Of a stretch of 64,000 bases of DNA, positions 41,680 through 48,845 are shown one piece after another (position 1 is the first letter of the stretch; the number at the start of each line of letters is the position of its first letter). The translations under genes and the position numbers were made by a program. This stretch comes from a virus, in the IMG/VR virus record IMGVR_UViG_3300025085_000002, positions 62,001 to 126,000 of that record; one strand, given 5' to 3'. The notes under the pieces were generated by a model. That model made no database searches. It was given only the letters and a program-made list of their open reading frames with translations, and was not told the origin of the DNA.

Positions 41680-41751
41680 GCTCGGTTCGTCTATCGGTTA
41701 GGACCTATGGTTTTCATCCATAAAAGAGGGGTTCGATTCCCCTACCGAGTA
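41680..41751 (+). tRNA. tRNA-Glu (TTC)
   Basis: Acceptor GCTCGGT/ACCGAGT, anticodon loop TTTTCAT (TTC), T-loop TTCGATT, discriminator A. Confidence 0.92.
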
Positions 41752-41755
41752 CAAT

Positions 41756-41826
41756 TGTCCGATGGTGTAATGGCAACACTTCTGTTTTTGGTACAGACAT
41801 TCAAGGTTCGAGTCCTTGTCGGATAA
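41756..41826 (+). tRNA. tRNA-Gln (TTG)
   Basis: Acceptor TGTCCGA/TCGGATA, anticodon loop TTTTGGT (TTG), T-loop TTCGAGT, discriminator A. Confidence 0.92.
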
Positions 41827-41851
41827 CTAAGTTTACTAAAGTTGAGTAGAC

Positions 41852-41859
41852 TATTTATT
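41852..41859 (+). promoter_or_regulatory. TATTTATT box, candidate late promoter
   Basis: GACTATTTATTTAA between tRNA-Gln and the 41880 gene. One of eight recurring boxes. Confidence 0.25.
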
Positions 41860-41879
41860 TAAAATTAAATTACAAAGTC

Positions 41880-42137
41880 ATGAGTAAAATTTCAAGAAGA
41901 TTATTCCAAGCATTGGAATCAAAATATACGGCAGAGATTATGGATGCAAGAGCACGTATCTCTATCTACTTTGAAAATCCGGTAGCTATCGGAGAACACC
42001 CACAACATACTGAAGAGATTGATTTGTTAGTATCACAGTTGACTGATGCTACTGATAAACTATCTACACTACGTGATAACTTTGGCCAAGAGTATGGTGA
42101 GTTTGATGATAACGACAAACAAGTATTAAAGGGATAA
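41880..42137 (+). CDS. Hypothetical helical protein within tRNA cluster
   Basis: 85 residues, helical and acidic (LVSQLTDATDKLSTLRDNFG). It lies between tRNA-Gln and tRNA-Ser. Not recognised. Confidence 0.6.
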   Translation: MSKISRRLFQALESKYTAEIMDARARISIYFENPVAIGEHPQHTEEIDLLVSQLTDATDKLSTLRDNFGQEYGEFDDNDKQVLKG

Positions 42138-42146
42138 TATCCGCTA

Positions 42147-42231
42147 GGAAGATTGGCAGAGTGGTCGATTGCACTGGTCTTGAAAACCAGCGTACAGCAA
42201 TGTACCATAGGTTCGAATCCTATATCTTCCG
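42147..42231 (+). tRNA. tRNA-Ser (TGA)
   Basis: Class II tRNA with long variable arm (GCGTACAGCAATGTAC), acceptor GGAAGAT/ATCTTCC, anticodon loop CTTGAAA (TGA), T-loop TTCGAAT, discriminator G. Confidence 0.92.
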
Positions 42232-42261
42232 CAATTCGCAGTCAAGTATTTTATATTTTAT

Positions 42262-42292
42262 TTGTTTTATTCAAAAAATTGTTGTATATTGT
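42262..42292 (+). promoter_or_regulatory. Bacteroidota-type promoter of the tRNA-like RNAs
   Basis: TTGT at 42262, 19-base spacer, TATATTGT at 42285-42292. Transcription should begin around 42297-42300, 5-8 bases before the first tRNA-like element. Confidence 0.7.
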
Positions 42293-42304
42293 ATAAACAA
42301 TAAC

Positions 42305-42376
42305 GCGGGAGAAGACTTAAAAGAAAGTCGTCTATCATCCAGATAGAAGGTGTTGGGGCAGTACCAACCTCCCGCT
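42305..42376 (+). ncRNA. tRNA-Gly(UCC)-like RNA, copy 1
   Basis: 72 nt fold: acceptor GCGGGAG/CTCCCGC (7 bp), AA linker, GACTT/AAGTC arm with loop AAAAGA, one G, TCTAT/ATAGA arm with loop CATCCAG, linker AGGT, GTTGG/CCAAC arm with loop GGCAGTA, discriminator T. This is exact tRNA topology. Position 34-36 is TCC and the first three pairs and U73 match bacterial glycine identity. U33 is A, position 8 is A, the D-loop lacks GG and the T-loop lacks TTC, so it is not a normal decoding tRNA. Whether it is charged is unknown. Confidence 0.62.
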
Positions 42377-42379
42377 CAA

Positions 42380-42439
42380 AGAGAATGGTTAAAGATTGGG
42401 ATAAGGCCGCTCAATTTAAGCTACCGGTTATCATTCTCT
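42380..42439 (+). ncRNA. Candidate structured RNA between tRNA-like elements
   Basis: AGAGAATG (42380) pairs with CATTCTCT (42432), extendable to 10 bp with G-U pairs. Inside, ATTGGG/CTCAAT forms a hairpin whose loop bases GGCCG can pair with downstream CGGTT, an H-type pseudoknot. It lies on the same predicted transcript as both tRNA-like RNAs. Function unknown. Confidence 0.4.
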
Positions 42440-42444
42440 ATAAT

Positions 42445-42516
42445 GCGGAAGAGGAGTTAAGAGAAACTCGTTGAACATCCAGTTCAAAGATGGTGGGGCG
42501 GAGCCACCCTTCCGCT
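42445..42516 (+). ncRNA. tRNA-Gly(UCC)-like RNA, copy 2
   Basis: 72 nt with the same layout as copy 1: GCGGAAG/CTTCCGC, AG, GAGTT/AACTC with loop AAGAGA, G, TTGAA/TTCAA with identical loop CATCCAG, AGAT, GGTGG/CCACC with loop GGCGGAG, discriminator T. Six base pairs differ from copy 1 by compensatory changes and none is broken. It carries the same glycine identity set and the same loss of U33, GG and TTC. Confidence 0.62.
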
Positions 42517-42522
42517 CAATAA

Positions 42523-42595
42523 GCGAAAGTAGCTCAGCTGGTAGAGCATCACCTTGCCAAGGTGGGGGTCGCGAGTTCGAATCTCGTCTTTCGCT
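42523..42595 (+). tRNA. tRNA-Gly (GCC)
   Basis: Acceptor GCGAAAG/CTTTCGC, D-arm GCTC...GAGC, anticodon loop TTGCCAA (GCC), T-loop TTCGAAT, discriminator T. A canonical glycine tRNA directly after the two unusual ones. Confidence 0.92.
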
Positions 42596-42607
42596 CTAAG
42601 ATTCTTA

Positions 42608-42892
42608 ATGAACAAGAAAGAACACATATCTAAACTTTGGAATAAGAAAGACGTATCTGATATAATTCTGATGATGTATACTCTTATAGAAAATACTGAT
42701 TGGGATGTAACTGAGAAGAAGAAGTCATACGCTGTATTGAAGGGTATAATTGCATACACTGATAGGGGTGATGACTTGTTATCACATCATAGAGATTACT
42801 TACACAAAGAATGGAGTGATGCTTGGGAAGACCAAATAGATAACTCAGCAAGAGAAGAAATAAAAGAGTGGTTATTAGGACCAGCACTTTAA
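42608..42892 (+). CDS. Hypothetical protein
   Basis: 94 residues from ATG 42608 (the longer frame overlaps tRNA-Gly and is rejected). Helical, acidic C-terminus. Not recognised. Confidence 0.6.
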   Translation: MNKKEHISKLWNKKDVSDIILMMYTLIENTDWDVTEKKKSYAVLKGIIAYTDRGDDLLSHHRDYLHKEWSDAWEDQIDNSAREEIKEWLLGPAL

Positions 42893-42899
42893 TAAGAAT

Positions 42900-43334
42900 A
42901 TGATACATTGGTTTTATGGACAGCCAGGAAGTGGTAAGACCACACTGGCTAAAGCTATGATAAGTAACTCACCTCAATTGGAGTTTAAGAAACACATACA
43001 TATTGATGGTGATGAAATGAGAACTATCTTTAATAATAAAGATTACTCAAAAGAAGGTAGGTTGAATAACTTACGTAATGTTAATAATATAGCAAGATTC
43101 TTAGAATACAAAGGGTACGATGTATTCGTATCAGTTGTTGCTCCTTACAATGATATACGTGATGAGCTAAGGGATTTAGATATTAATTACTATTACGTAC
43201 ATACAACTGAAACGAGGGGTCGTGAAGATTACTTTGCGTCTGATTTTGAATTCAACGACTCTGATATTAAAATTAACACAACAAACAAATCAGTTACTGA
43301 ATCATTAAATGAAGTATTCACTATTCATAGGTAG
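42900..43334 (+). CDS. Adenylylsulfate-kinase-like P-loop kinase
   Basis: 144 residues. WFYGQPGSGKTTLAKAM is the Walker A of the APS kinase/gluconate-kinase group, HIDGDEMRTIF the DGD loop that follows it in CysC, and VFVSVVAPYNDIRDEL resembles the CysC 'VSxISPY' segment. It may phosphorylate APS to make PAPS for the sulfotransferase at 17554, but another acceptor cannot be excluded. Overlaps the nucleotidyltransferase. Confidence 0.72.
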   Translation: MIHWFYGQPGSGKTTLAKAMISNSPQLEFKKHIHIDGDEMRTIFNNKDYSKEGRLNNLRNVNNIARFLEYKGYDVFVSVVAPYNDIRDELRDLDINYYYVHTTETRGREDYFASDFEFNDSDIKINTTNKSVTESLNEVFTIHR

Positions 43335-43659
43335 GTGGCAACCATGGCACGAAGGTCATCAATGGTTAATTGACCAAGAGTTAAATAAAGGTAATAACGT
43401 TTGTCTTGCTATACGAGATGTGGAGGTTGATGAGAATAACCCATGGACCGCTAAACGTATACAAATGAGATTGGGTCACATTCACTACGACTTGATAACT
43501 CAAGGTAGAATTAAAACTGTTATTATTCCTGACATACAATCGGTTAACTATGGTAGAGGTGTGGGTTATGACATAAATGAACACGTGCCACCACAAGAGG
43601 TATCCGACATATCAGCTACTAAGATTCGAGAACAAATGAAAAAAGATGGTAAGTTATAA
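43309..43659 (+). CDS. Cytidylyltransferase-like nucleotidyltransferase
   Basis: 116 residues. FIGRWQPWHEGHQWLI contains the HxGH motif and ISATKIREQM the ISxTxIR motif of the adenylyl/cytidylyltransferase fold. Short for a full NMN or ATP-sulfurylase enzyme; substrate unclear. Possibly works with the adjacent kinase on sulfate or a sugar/NAD precursor. Confidence 0.78.
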   Translation: MKYSLFIGRWQPWHEGHQWLIDQELNKGNNVCLAIRDVEVDENNPWTAKRIQMRLGHIHYDLITQGRIKTVIIPDIQSVNYGRGVGYDINEHVPPQEVSDISATKIREQMKKDGKL

Positions 43660-44045
43660 TGGAATTAATATCAACACATCCAGTTAAGAAATCTGATTTA
43701 GGATTTCATGCTAATCTATTTGGTGGTAAGTTACTTGCTTGGTTAGATGCAGCTGGGGCTGCGTTTGCATCTCAAGTATGTGACACTCCACGAGTCGTTA
43801 CTATTAAGATAGACGAGTGTTTATTTAAACGACCAGCACGTGAGGGTCAGTTAATTAAGATATATGGTAGTGTTGCTGAGATAGGGACCACTTCGGTTAC
43901 ATTGTATATGGAAGCAAGAGCACATAACGTATACTCAGGTAATCAATCAGTTATACTATCTACAAACATAAAATTCGTAAGGGTAGATGAAAATGGTGAT
44001 TCAATACCTATATCGGATAGAGTTCGTGATAAATTTAAAAAATAG
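43659..44045 (+). CDS. Acyl-CoA thioesterase (hotdog fold, YciA-like)
   Basis: 128 residues. LFGGKLLAWLDAAGAAFASQ is the hallmark of the acyl-CoA hydrolase hotdog, and a second hotdog strand set follows (LFKRPAREGQLIKIYGSV). It would hydrolyse acyl-CoA thioesters, an uncommon phage metabolic gene. One-base overlap with the previous gene. Confidence 0.8.
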   Translation: MELISTHPVKKSDLGFHANLFGGKLLAWLDAAGAAFASQVCDTPRVVTIKIDECLFKRPAREGQLIKIYGSVAEIGTTSVTLYMEARAHNVYSGNQSVILSTNIKFVRVDENGDSIPISDRVRDKFKK

Positions 44046-44058
44046 ATGTTGATAACTT

Positions 44059-44067
44059 TGTGGATAA
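44059..44067 (-). other. Perfect DnaA box
   Basis: TGTGGATAA (TTATCCACA on the - strand) in the gap after the thioesterase, together with a near-match TGTTGATAA at 44047. Confidence 0.45.
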
Positions 44068-44072
44068 CTTAG

Positions 44073-44080
44073 TATTTATA
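44073..44080 (+). promoter_or_regulatory. TATTTATA box, candidate late promoter
   Basis: TAGTATTTATACATG just before the 44082 start. Confidence 0.25.
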
Positions 44081-44081
44081 C

Positions 44082-44216
44082 ATGATGAAAAAAACAAAAG
44101 ACACATTACAAAAAAAAGAGTTTACCATTCAAGAGATATGGCAGGCTATGCGTGGTAATGTACATAAAAGTAAAAAACAATATACGCGTAAGGCTAAACA
44201 TAAGAAAAACTTATAG
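44082..44216 (+). CDS. Hypothetical basic protein
   Basis: 44 residues, strongly basic (about a third Lys/Arg). Start ATGATG is right after the TATTTATA box. May bind nucleic acid; not recognised. Confidence 0.45.
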   Translation: MMKKTKDTLQKKEFTIQEIWQAMRGNVHKSKKQYTRKAKHKKNL

Positions 44217-44300
44217 TTTGCGTTACATCGTTAGTGATTTCTAAGTCACTAACTTTCTTATTTAGATTCGTTCTAAATTTAAGATTAATTCAAATACTTC

Positions 44301-44331
44301 TTGGCATTTCGGATTTTTATTCGTATCTTTA
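44301..44331 (+). promoter_or_regulatory. Bacteroidota-type promoter
   Basis: TTGG at 44301, 19-base spacer, TATCTTTA at 44324, leader with AAAGAGAGATAA, then ATG 44367. Confidence 0.68.
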
Positions 44332-44366
44332 CATAGTAAAGAGAGATAATTAATAAAGAATAAAAA

Positions 44367-44552
44367 ATGAAAAAATCAATCAACGTAAGTCAAGAGAATT
44401 CAAAAATGTTAGGTGGTAAGTTATATATCACCGGTTTGAAAATGTCAAGATTGGGAGCCAAACTCTCAGAGTCTATCGTCAAGGGTAATACAATCAATCA
44501 CCCTACAATGGGTCTAATGTATGAATACAATGGTCCTTACTCTCGCAAGTAA
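44367..44552 (+). CDS. Hypothetical small protein
   Basis: 61 residues; KKSINVSQENSKMLGGKLYIT start. Basic, no domain recognised. Confidence 0.55.
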   Translation: MKKSINVSQENSKMLGGKLYITGLKMSRLGAKLSESIVKGNTINHPTMGLMYEYNGPYSRK

Positions 44553-44569
44553 AATAGTTTCAGAAAACT

Positions 44570-44625
44570 TTAACAATTTCTTAACATTAGGAACTTGTTT
44601 ATATCGAATATATTCACTACTTTAG
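44570..44625 (+). promoter_or_regulatory. Class I phage promoter (double TTAACA module)
   Basis: TTAACA at 44570 and 44581, TTGT at 44595, 19-base spacer, TACTTTAG at 44618. Confidence 0.8.
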
Positions 44626-44648
44626 TATAGTAATAAGAAATGAGAAGT

Positions 44649-46754
44649 ATGTCAAAAAATAATCTATCCTATTCATCGTTCTGGCTTGATGAGTCAATCT
44701 TCGATGATACTGAGATTTCTTCAGTAGAAAAGAAGTCAAATGACTTAATGAAGTTAATGTCTTACAAACGTAGTATCGCTAACTTCGTTTCCATCGTAAC
44801 TGGCAAGTCAATTCCTGTGACCTTTGATGGTCGTGGAGACCAATCCTATACTGATGGTACTGAGGTTGTTATATCGGCTAAGTTAGATGATAAAGAGTTC
44901 GACCCTGTTGTTGGTCTGGCTCTCCACGAGGGTTCTCACATCGCACTGACTGACTTTACAACACTTACGGAAATGAATCGTGGTTACCTACCTACTACTA
45001 TTGATAAAGAGTGGATGGCTAATCGTTACCAATGTGAGACTGATGAACTTAGTCACATAGTTAGTAACAATCTAAAATCACTTCTTAACTACGTTGAAGA
45101 TAGACGTATTGATAATCACGTTTACACTACGGCGCCTGGCTATCGTGGTTACTACGAGTCTATGTACGATAAGTACTTTCACTCTAAGGTAATTGACAAA
45201 GGTCTTGAGTCTTCTGAGTATCGTACTGAGGATTGGGATTCTTATATGTTCCGTATCATCAACTTGACTAACGAGAATCGTGACCTCGATGCTCTTAAAG
45301 GTCTTCGTGAGATTTGGAATGTACTTAATCTACGTAACATATCACGACTAAAATCATCGTGGGAAGCTATGGATGTGGCTGGTGAGATTCTTATGATTGT
45401 TGAAAAACAACTTGAGGTTGCCGGTAGTGATACTGGCTCATCGTCTAATGGTGATGGTGAACCACAAGGTGGTGATAGTGAAAATGGTGAGTCACCTATG
45501 AGTGGTGACACTGAGAATAACCCCACTTCTGATGATGGTATGAGTTCTAATGGAAATGGTGAAACATCACCAAGTGACTCCGATGATGGTTCAGATTCAG
45601 ATGATGAGTCTACACAAGGTGGGTCTCCAAGTGGTGAAGGTAATCCTAATGGGGCTGGTGGTCAATATGAACCACTCTCAGACCGCCAAAAGAAAATGTT
45701 GGATAACGCTATTGAAAAACAAAAAGAGTTTCAAGAAGGTGATGTTAAGAAGAAGAAGATTTCCAAGTCTGACAAGAATAAGATTGACCAATTAGATAAG
45801 GCTGATATCAAGTCTGAGGTTACTGGTAAGGGATTCGCCAAAAGTAATTGGTCGGTTGGTTCCAATGGAGTTCAAACCTACATTATTAACAATTTAACCC
45901 GTGGGTTAATTGATTCGGATATGGTGGGTATGTTGACTAATTCGGAATACAGAACCAGTGGTAGTGATAAGTATATCAAGAAGGGTATTCAGTTGGGTAC
46001 TATTCTTGGTAAGAAACTCAAGACTCGTAATGAGGAACGTGTCCTCACTACCCCACGAATGAAGAGTGGTAAGTTGAGTAGTCGTATGATTCATGAGATT
46101 GGGTTTGGTAACTTCGATATCTTTGAACAAACTTTAATAAGTAACGCTACACCGATTGTATTACATATTTCAATTGACGCGAGTTCATCAATGAATGGGT
46201 CAAAATGGAATAGTACACAAACCGCTGCTGTGGCTATTGCTAAGGCGGCTTCGATGACTGACAACATTGATGTTGTTATTTCGTACCGAGGTATCTACTA
46301 CTCACCAGGCAATTGGAGTAAGTGTCAACCACTAATGTTGATTGCATATGATAGTCGTAAAGATAAGTTCTCAAAGATTCAACAATTATTTAAACACATT
46401 CAATCCGATGGTACTACTCCTGAGGGATTGTGTTATGAGGCTGTGATGAATGAGATTACTAAAACCAAATCAGGTGTGGACACATACCTAATAAACTTCT
46501 CAGATGGTTTTCCTGGTTTTGATAACCAAGAGATTTCTTATGGGGGTCAAGCCGCCAGAAAACATACGGCAGAGCAAGTGTCTAAAATGAGAAAGGCTGG
46601 AGTTAAGGTGTTGTCATATTTCATATCCGAATGGGAGGGGCATGGTACTGATGGGTTTAAACAAATGTATGGAAACGATGCTGAATTTATTGACACCAAT
46701 AATATGACCCAACTGGCTAAGACCTTAAATAAGAAGTTTGAAGTTGTTATTTAA
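44649..46754 (+). CDS. VWA-domain protein with HExxH motif (CobT-like)
   Basis: 701 residues from ATG 44649 (ATG 44640 is part of the leader). LALHEGSHIALTD near residue 92 is an HExxH site; residues about 255-345 are a Gly/Ser/Asp/Asn low-complexity linker; the C-terminus is a von Willebrand A domain with the MIDAS motif DASSSM near residue 510. This layout is like the cobaltochelatase CobT subunit and phage VWA proteins that pair with MoxR/CobS AAA+ ATPases, and such an ATPase lies 0.4 kb downstream. It may chaperone or load metal into a phage target. Confidence 0.78.
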   Translation: MSKNNLSYSSFWLDESIFDDTEISSVEKKSNDLMKLMSYKRSIANFVSIVTGKSIPVTFDGRGDQSYTDGTEVVISAKLDDKEFDPVVGLALHEGSHIALTDFTTLTEMNRGYLPTTIDKEWMANRYQCETDELSHIVSNNLKSLLNYVEDRRIDNHVYTTAPGYRGYYESMYDKYFHSKVIDKGLESSEYRTEDWDSYMFRIINLTNENRDLDALKGLREIWNVLNLRNISRLKSSWEAMDVAGEILMIVEKQLEVAGSDTGSSSNGDGEPQGGDSENGESPMSGDTENNPTSDDGMSSNGNGETSPSDSDDGSDSDDESTQGGSPSGEGNPNGAGGQYEPLSDRQKKMLDNAIEKQKEFQEGDVKKKKISKSDKNKIDQLDKADIKSEVTGKGFAKSNWSVGSNGVQTYIINNLTRGLIDSDMVGMLTNSEYRTSGSDKYIKKGIQLGTILGKKLKTRNEERVLTTPRMKSGKLSSRMIHEIGFGNFDIFEQTLISNATPIVLHISIDASSSMNGSKWNSTQTAAVAIAKAASMTDNIDVVISYRGIYYSPGNWSKCQPLMLIAYDSRKDKFSKIQQLFKHIQSDGTTPEGLCYEAVMNEITKTKSGVDTYLINFSDGFPGFDNQEISYGGQAARKHTAEQVSKMRKAGVKVLSYFISEWEGHGTDGFKQMYGNDAEFIDTNNMTQLAKTLNKKFEVVI

Positions 46755-46765
46755 TGTTGATAACT

Positions 46766-46821
46766 TTAACATAAACTTAACATTAAAAGTTTGGATTTAT
46801 AAAATAAATGTCGTACTTTAG
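46766..46821 (+). promoter_or_regulatory. Class I phage promoter (double TTAACA module)
   Basis: TTAACA at 46766 and 46777, TTGG at 46791, 19-base spacer, TACTTTAG at 46814. Confidence 0.82.
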
Positions 46822-46840
46822 TACTGTAAGATTGAGAGAT

Positions 46841-47059
46841 ATGAGAAAGACAATTGAAGTAAAAAAAGTTTTAGATTACGTTAACAACCAACTCCAACGT
46901 ACTGATGAGTATTGCGATGATAAGTTCAAAGCAGGTATGTGTACAATGATTGAACGAATGTTGTATGATACCAATCAGTATAATGGGTACACCCCATTGA
47001 ATGATGTTAATGTAGGTGAGGTTGGTTATTACAATCGGTTTTATCATATGAAAAGTTAA
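46841..47059 (+). CDS. Hypothetical small protein
   Basis: 72 residues from ATG 46841 (in-frame upstream ATG lies in the promoter). Helical, with Cys at two positions. Not recognised. Confidence 0.6.
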   Translation: MRKTIEVKKVLDYVNNQLQRTDEYCDDKFKAGMCTMIERMLYDTNQYNGYTPLNDVNVGEVGYYNRFYHMKS

Positions 47060-47111
47060 CATAAACTTAACATTAAAAGTTTGGAGTTGTGAACCTAAAT
47101 CACTATATTTA
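47056..47111 (+). promoter_or_regulatory. Class I phage promoter (double TTAACA module)
   Basis: TTAACA at 47056 and 47067, TTGG at 47081, 19-base spacer, TATATTTA at 47104. Confidence 0.82.
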
Positions 47112-47139
47112 CAGAGTAATAATTGAGAAATATAAAAAT

Positions 47140-48405
47140 ATGAAGTCACAAAAATCAGTTTTCGGTAAGATTGTAGAAGTAGACAATCAACTAATGTTTC
47201 AAGACTCCAATGGAGTTAACTTCCTTATTGAGGAATTAAACGAGAAGGGTTCTTCTCTTTACAAACGTGCCAGAGCGGCCGCCAACAATCCTGCTAAGTG
47301 GGGATGGAAGGTTCGTGTCGTTGGTCGATTGTCCGATGGTGAGTTAGGACACACACGTGTTCCATCATCAAAGGTTGAAGATAACCTTGAGCCTGTTGGT
47401 AACTTCAACAATCCAAATGGTGGGTTGTTATCATTGGAGTATAAACCAAAATCACAATCAACACCAATTTCAGTTGAGATGTCAGATGATGTCCTCAAGT
47501 TTATTCACGAGGAGTCTGAAGGTCTTAAACCTCAGATGTTGTTTATGAATCCTTTGAAGTGGAAACTTCTTATTCGTAACATTATCCGTGGTAAGAATAT
47601 TATGATGACTGGTCCAGCCGGTTGTGGTAAGACTATGGCTGCTAAGGCTGCTGCCAATTCAATTGAAGGTTACAACACCTTTGTAATTAACTTGGGAGCT
47701 ACCCAAGACCCACGAACCACATTGATTGGGAACACTCAGTTTGAAACCAAGAAAGGTACGGTGTTTAACCCATCACCATTTGTCAAGGCGATATCCACTC
47801 CAAATACCGTGGTTGTTCTTGATGAGTTGACTCGGGCCCATCCTGAGGCTCACAACATTCTAATGACCGTACTTGACCAAGGTCAACGTTACTTACGTCT
47901 CGATGAGGCTGCTGACGCTCCTGTTGTTAAGGTCGCCGATGGTGTTTCGTTCATCGCCTCTGCTAACATTGGTAATGAGTACACCGCTACACGTTCTCTT
48001 GACCGGGCAATTCTTGACCGATTCATTCCAATTGAAATGGATACTTTGACTCGTGATGAGGAAACTCAACTACTTCAAATGATGTACCCATCGGTTGATA
48101 TTGAGATTCTAAATAATGTTGCTGAGGTGACTTCCATGACTCGTAACGAGTTGATGTCTGAGTCTCCAAAGTTATCTAACGCACTATCTACACGGACCGC
48201 AGTTGAGATTGGGTCTCTACTCTACGATGGGTTCTCACTAAGTGAGGCTGCAGAGTTGGCTGTTTATCCAATGTTCGACCAAAGTGGTGGGGCTGAATCT
48301 GAAAGAGTTTATATGAAACAATATGTTCAGAAGTTCTTAGGTGAGATTCCTCAAGATGATAACTTGTTCAATGTTGAAACCGAAGATATTTCTAATCCGT
48401 TTTAA
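47140..48405 (+). CDS. MoxR/CobS-like AAA+ ATPase
   Basis: 421 residues from ATG 47140. MTGPAGCGKT is the Walker A (near residue 157), VVVLDELTRA the Walker B, and FIASANIGNEYTATRSLDRAILDRF the sensor 1/arginine-finger region of MoxR/CobS. The N-terminal ~140 residues are unique. It most likely works with the VWA protein upstream. Confidence 0.87.
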   Translation: MKSQKSVFGKIVEVDNQLMFQDSNGVNFLIEELNEKGSSLYKRARAAANNPAKWGWKVRVVGRLSDGELGHTRVPSSKVEDNLEPVGNFNNPNGGLLSLEYKPKSQSTPISVEMSDDVLKFIHEESEGLKPQMLFMNPLKWKLLIRNIIRGKNIMMTGPAGCGKTMAAKAAANSIEGYNTFVINLGATQDPRTTLIGNTQFETKKGTVFNPSPFVKAISTPNTVVVLDELTRAHPEAHNILMTVLDQGQRYLRLDEAADAPVVKVADGVSFIASANIGNEYTATRSLDRAILDRFIPIEMDTLTRDEETQLLQMMYPSVDIEILNNVAEVTSMTRNELMSESPKLSNALSTRTAVEIGSLLYDGFSLSEAAELAVYPMFDQSGGAESERVYMKQYVQKFLGEIPQDDNLFNVETEDISNPF

Positions 48406-48407
48406 TC

Positions 48408-48821
48408 ATGGGATATAATCCGTTCAGATGGTATACTAAAGGAAAGAAAAAGCGTTTACCCATTAACGCTCACTTGTTTGACAAGATTAAGAATGGGGAC
48501 TTCAATTATTCTCACTATTACACGGAAGCGGAGAGTGCTCGTAAAGAGTACTCTTCCATCTTCCAAAAGACAATGGATGAGACCGGCGACTACGCTATGG
48601 CTAGAACGGCTGCTAAGATGAAAAACGTAAAGGCCTTGAAACTTGACGAAGAAGCGTTTAAGGATGAACAAAAGTTATTACGTGATTTGAAGATTGAATT
48701 AAGAGAGAAGTTTGGATTTTGTTTGTGGGATGAGATGATGAGTAAAAAAGCAATGGACCTTGAGGAGTTGTATAATTACTATTGTCACGAACAAATGAGA
48801 CGAAATGGTTTGGATGTTTAA
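48408..48821 (+). CDS. Hypothetical protein
   Basis: 137 residues, basic N-terminus (RWYTKGKKKRLP), helical, with a conserved-looking FCLWDEMMS. Co-transcribed with the AAA+ ATPase, so may be its cofactor. Not recognised. Confidence 0.6.
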   Translation: MGYNPFRWYTKGKKKRLPINAHLFDKIKNGDFNYSHYYTEAESARKEYSSIFQKTMDETGDYAMARTAAKMKNVKALKLDEEAFKDEQKLLRDLKIELREKFGFCLWDEMMSKKAMDLEELYNYYCHEQMRRNGLDV

Positions 48822-48840
48822 TATTTTTTTTGTATATTTG
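48810..48840 (+). promoter_or_regulatory. Bacteroidota-type promoter, near-leaderless
   Basis: TTGG at 48810, 19-base spacer, TATATTTG at 48833 (exact -7 consensus); ATG 48846 after five bases. Confidence 0.72.
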
Positions 48841-48845
48841 TATAT

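Noticed and set aside
42305-42516. Ordinary tRNA genes
   Set aside because: They lack U33, the D-loop GG and the TTC T-loop, all present in the five canonical tRNAs here, so they are reported as tRNA-like instead.
42554-42607. N-terminal extension of the 42608 gene
   Set aside because: It would be read through tRNA-Gly; the ATG at 42608 is the simpler start.
46751-46765. DnaA box at TGTTGATAACTTT
   Set aside because: One mismatch to the consensus and no surrounding repeats; not listed as a box.
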